Positions 23,116 to 24,670 of a stretch of DNA of 24,670 nt are shown here, in pieces. The translations under genes were made by a program, and so were the position numbers. Each line of letters begins with the position of its first letter. The first letter of the stretch is position 1. Source of the stretch: an uncultured Clostridia bacterium (GTDB taxonomy: Bacteria; Bacillota; Clostridia; Christensenellales; Aristaeellaceae); NCBI GenBank assembly GCA_937894675.1, contig CALCQO010000006.1, forward strand, positions 1 to 24,670, given 5' to 3'. Under the pieces are notes generated by a model. That model saw only the letters and a list, made by a program, of their open reading frames with translations, had not been told where the DNA came from and did no database searches.

Positions 23116-24670
23116 CTACTCCGTTTCCATTTGAATCAGGGCCAGCCGCTGGTCCAGTTCCCGGGCTGCCTGTTCATGGCTGACCTGGCCGGACAGGGCC
23201 CGGCCCAGGATGCTTTGGGCCCCGGCCTCCATCACCTGGGCAAAGCGGACATCCTTCAGGATGGCTGTCTGCAGCAGCGCCCTGGTTTCCGCCACGATCT
23301 CCCGGCTCACCAGGTAGCGGTTCTTCTCCAGGTTTTCTTCCAGGCTGTCCTCATATTGCTTCAGCTGCAGCTCCAGGTTGCTTTTCTCCGCCCCCTCTGC
23401 TTCTGTTGCAGCCTTTCTCAGGGCCTCCAGGTAGATGCTGGCCCGCTCCTTCATCATCTCCAGGTTGGTCTGTTCAATGGCTTTCGGACCTTCTGCATAC
23501 AGCAGCAGCCCTTCTGTCTCCGAAAGGCCCCGAACGTAGTAATCCACATAGGTATTGGCCGCTGCCTCCTGCTGGCTGTGGGGGTTTTGCCCCAGGAGCT
23601 GCACCTCGGCCATGGGCAGGGGAGCCTCCTCCTCAAACACCGGCAGGAACAGGGGCTCCATCTGCCGGCCAAAGGCCCGGTAGTTGCTCCAGTACTCCAG
23701 GTTCAGCTCGTTCCCGAAGGGGAACAGGGCCTGGACGCTGCTGTCGTCCAGGAAGCTCCGATCCGGCAACTGGACTCGGTCCAGGCGCTCCAGCAGCCCC
23801 ACAAAACCGGGCTCTGCAAAGGACAGGGACTGCTCCAGCCGGATGCTCCTTGCCACCCAGGATTCCCACAAGAGCTGCAGCAGCTCCTCCCGGCTGGGCG
23901 CGTACTCAAACAGGGGCCTGTCTCCGTCCTCCGGGTATTCCGCCATTAAATCCAGCAGCGCCTCCAGGCTCCGGGGCACCGGGATGCCCTGCTCCACAAA
24001 CAATGCCTCGTTGACATACAGGGGGGAGAAGCGCACCGAAACCGGCACCAGGTAGGGCTTGCCCTCCCGGCTGCCTGCCGCCTTCAGGGCGGGGTACAGC
24101 CTGTCCATGTGGCTTTTAATGCCGGGGCTTTCAAAGGCCCGGGCATAGCCCTTGTGCATCAGAGCATCTGTATTCATCTCCGACAGGCTGAGCCGGAACA
24201 GGTCAAAGCTGTCCTCCCCCAGCACCATGGCCTCCTGCAAACCCGAGGCCCGGTGCTGATAATCTGTAAAACTGATCTGCACCTCCGGCATCAGGCTGGA
24301 TGCCAAGCTGTGCTGGTTGTCCGGGTAGCCGCCCCGAATCATCAGCCGGGTGCTGCTCAGCTGCGCAGGCTCGGTCTGCCGGATGCTGATACCCAGCTCG
24401 TGGCCAAAGGCCACCAGGCCGCTTCGGATCAGGGCCACCCCGCCCTTGCCATGCTCGCTGCCCAGGTGGGCCACCAGGCTTTCTTCCCCCGCCTCGTCCC
24501 GGGCAAAGAGCTGGCTGCCCGACTGGTAGTACACCGTCTTCAGGCCCGGGTCGTACACCAGCCCCGCGCCAAAGGCATTGAGGGGCTGCTGGGTCTGGCC
24601 TAAGGTGCTGACCCTGCTGACCTGCCCCCCAATCCTTGTACCAGTCCGAGAGTTAGTTGAGATATAATCA
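23116..24670 (-). CDS. Extracellular solute-binding-protein-like gene, 5' end beyond the window
   Basis: The frame is open to the right edge, giving about 517 visible residues; the true start is outside. The most N-terminal visible part (GGQVSRVS..., LVYDPGLKTVYYQSGSQLFARD) looks like strands of a beta-propeller-type or sensor domain. From about residue 130 the protein resembles family-1 solute-binding proteins of ABC transporters. It has QISFTDYQHRASG, FRLSLSEMNTDALMHKGYA, GKPYLVPVSVRFSPLYVNEALFVEQGIPVPRSLEALLDLM, and a C-terminus SGQVSHEQAARELDQRL typical of such proteins. A transported ligand cannot be named, and no permease is visible. GTG at 24558 could be mistaken for a start but lacks a convincing context and lies inside the open frame. 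Confidence 0.7.
   Translation of the reverse strand, partial: DYISTNSRTGTRIGGQVSRVSTLGQTQQPLNAFGAGLVYDPGLKTVYYQSGSQLFARDEAGEESLVAHLGSEHGKGGVALIRSGLVAFGHELGISIRQTEPAQLSSTRLMIRGGYPDNQHSLASSLMPEVQISFTDYQHRASGLQEAMVLGEDSFDLFRLSLSEMNTDALMHKGYARAFESPGIKSHMDRLYPALKAAGSREGKPYLVPVSVRFSPLYVNEALFVEQGIPVPRSLEALLDLMAEYPEDGDRPLFEYAPSREELLQLLWESWVARSIRLEQSLSFAEPGFVGLLERLDRVQLPDRSFLDDSSVQALFPFGNELNLEYWSNYRAFGRQMEPLFLPVFEEEAPLPMAEVQLLGQNPHSQQEAAANTYVDYYVRGLSETEGLLLYAEGPKAIEQTNLEMMKERASIYLEALRKAATEAEGAEKSNLELQLKQYEDSLEENLEKNRYLVSREIVAETRALLQTAILKDVRFAQVMEAGAQSILGRALSGQVSHEQAARELDQRLALIQMETE

Noticed and set aside
23131..23949. 272-residue open frame antisense to the solute-binding-like gene
   Set aside because: Leucine- and glutamine-rich shadow of the minus-strand gene, without domain features.
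24556..24558. GTG as the start of the solute-binding-like gene
   Set aside because: The same frame continues without a stop to the right edge with protein-like sequence, so the gene is more likely truncated by the window.

Overview
The window looks like the chromosome of a GC-rich, gut- or rumen-type member of the Clostridia (Bacillota). This rests on the AGGAGG-type ribosome binding sites, TTGACA/TATAAT promoters, a split ThrE exporter, a TGS-domain nucleoside kinase, a PadR/DUF2812 pair and a CotH/lamin-tail surface protein. The genus cannot be fixed from the sequence. No rRNA, tRNA or CRISPR array was seen.

Layout. Positions 1-281 hold a strong promoter firing leftward out of the window and a terminator for the first gene. 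A secreted protein made of four peptidoglycan-binding repeats (282-1238, minus) is followed by radA (minus), thiamine pyrophosphokinase (plus), a NahK-like sugar 1-kinase (minus) and a TraX-like membrane protein (minus). From 5579 to 13980 a tightly packed plus-strand cluster runs: split threonine/serine exporter (two subunits), surE, a MurR/RpiR regulator, a BaiN/HI0933-type flavoprotein, a DEDDh exonuclease with a C-terminal zinc ribbon, a TGS/uridine-kinase-like protein and two tandem RimK-type ATP-grasp ligases. Most junctions overlap or lie within a few bases, so cotranscription is likely. A new promoter at 14019-14048 drives a one-domain Smr protein and a 1046-residue membrane-anchored CotH-kinase protein with three lamin-tail domains.

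Between about 17463 and 20460 lies a compact minus-strand module of lower GC: XRE repressor, KilA-N protein and large serine recombinase, translationally coupled. A good promoter carries two direct repeats 33 bp apart, one over the -10 and one over the -35, which look like repressor operators. The KilA-N gene contains a perfect 26-bp palindrome. It resembles a minimal integrative element or phage remnant; no attachment repeats could be identified.

To the right, a consensus promoter bracketed by inverted repeats drives a three-gene operon: PadR regulator, DUF2812 membrane protein and a secreted protein of the erythromycin-esterase/ChaN/Tiki superfamily. A roughly 370-bp convergent intergenic region with nested inverted repeats separates it from a minus-strand solute-binding-protein-like gene whose start lies beyond the right edge.

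The best candidates for something little described are the XRE-KilA-N-recombinase module with its operators and internal palindrome, the PadR-DUF2812-Ere-like operon, and the tandem ATP-grasp pair. All functional statements come from motif recognition and recall of families; no searches were run.
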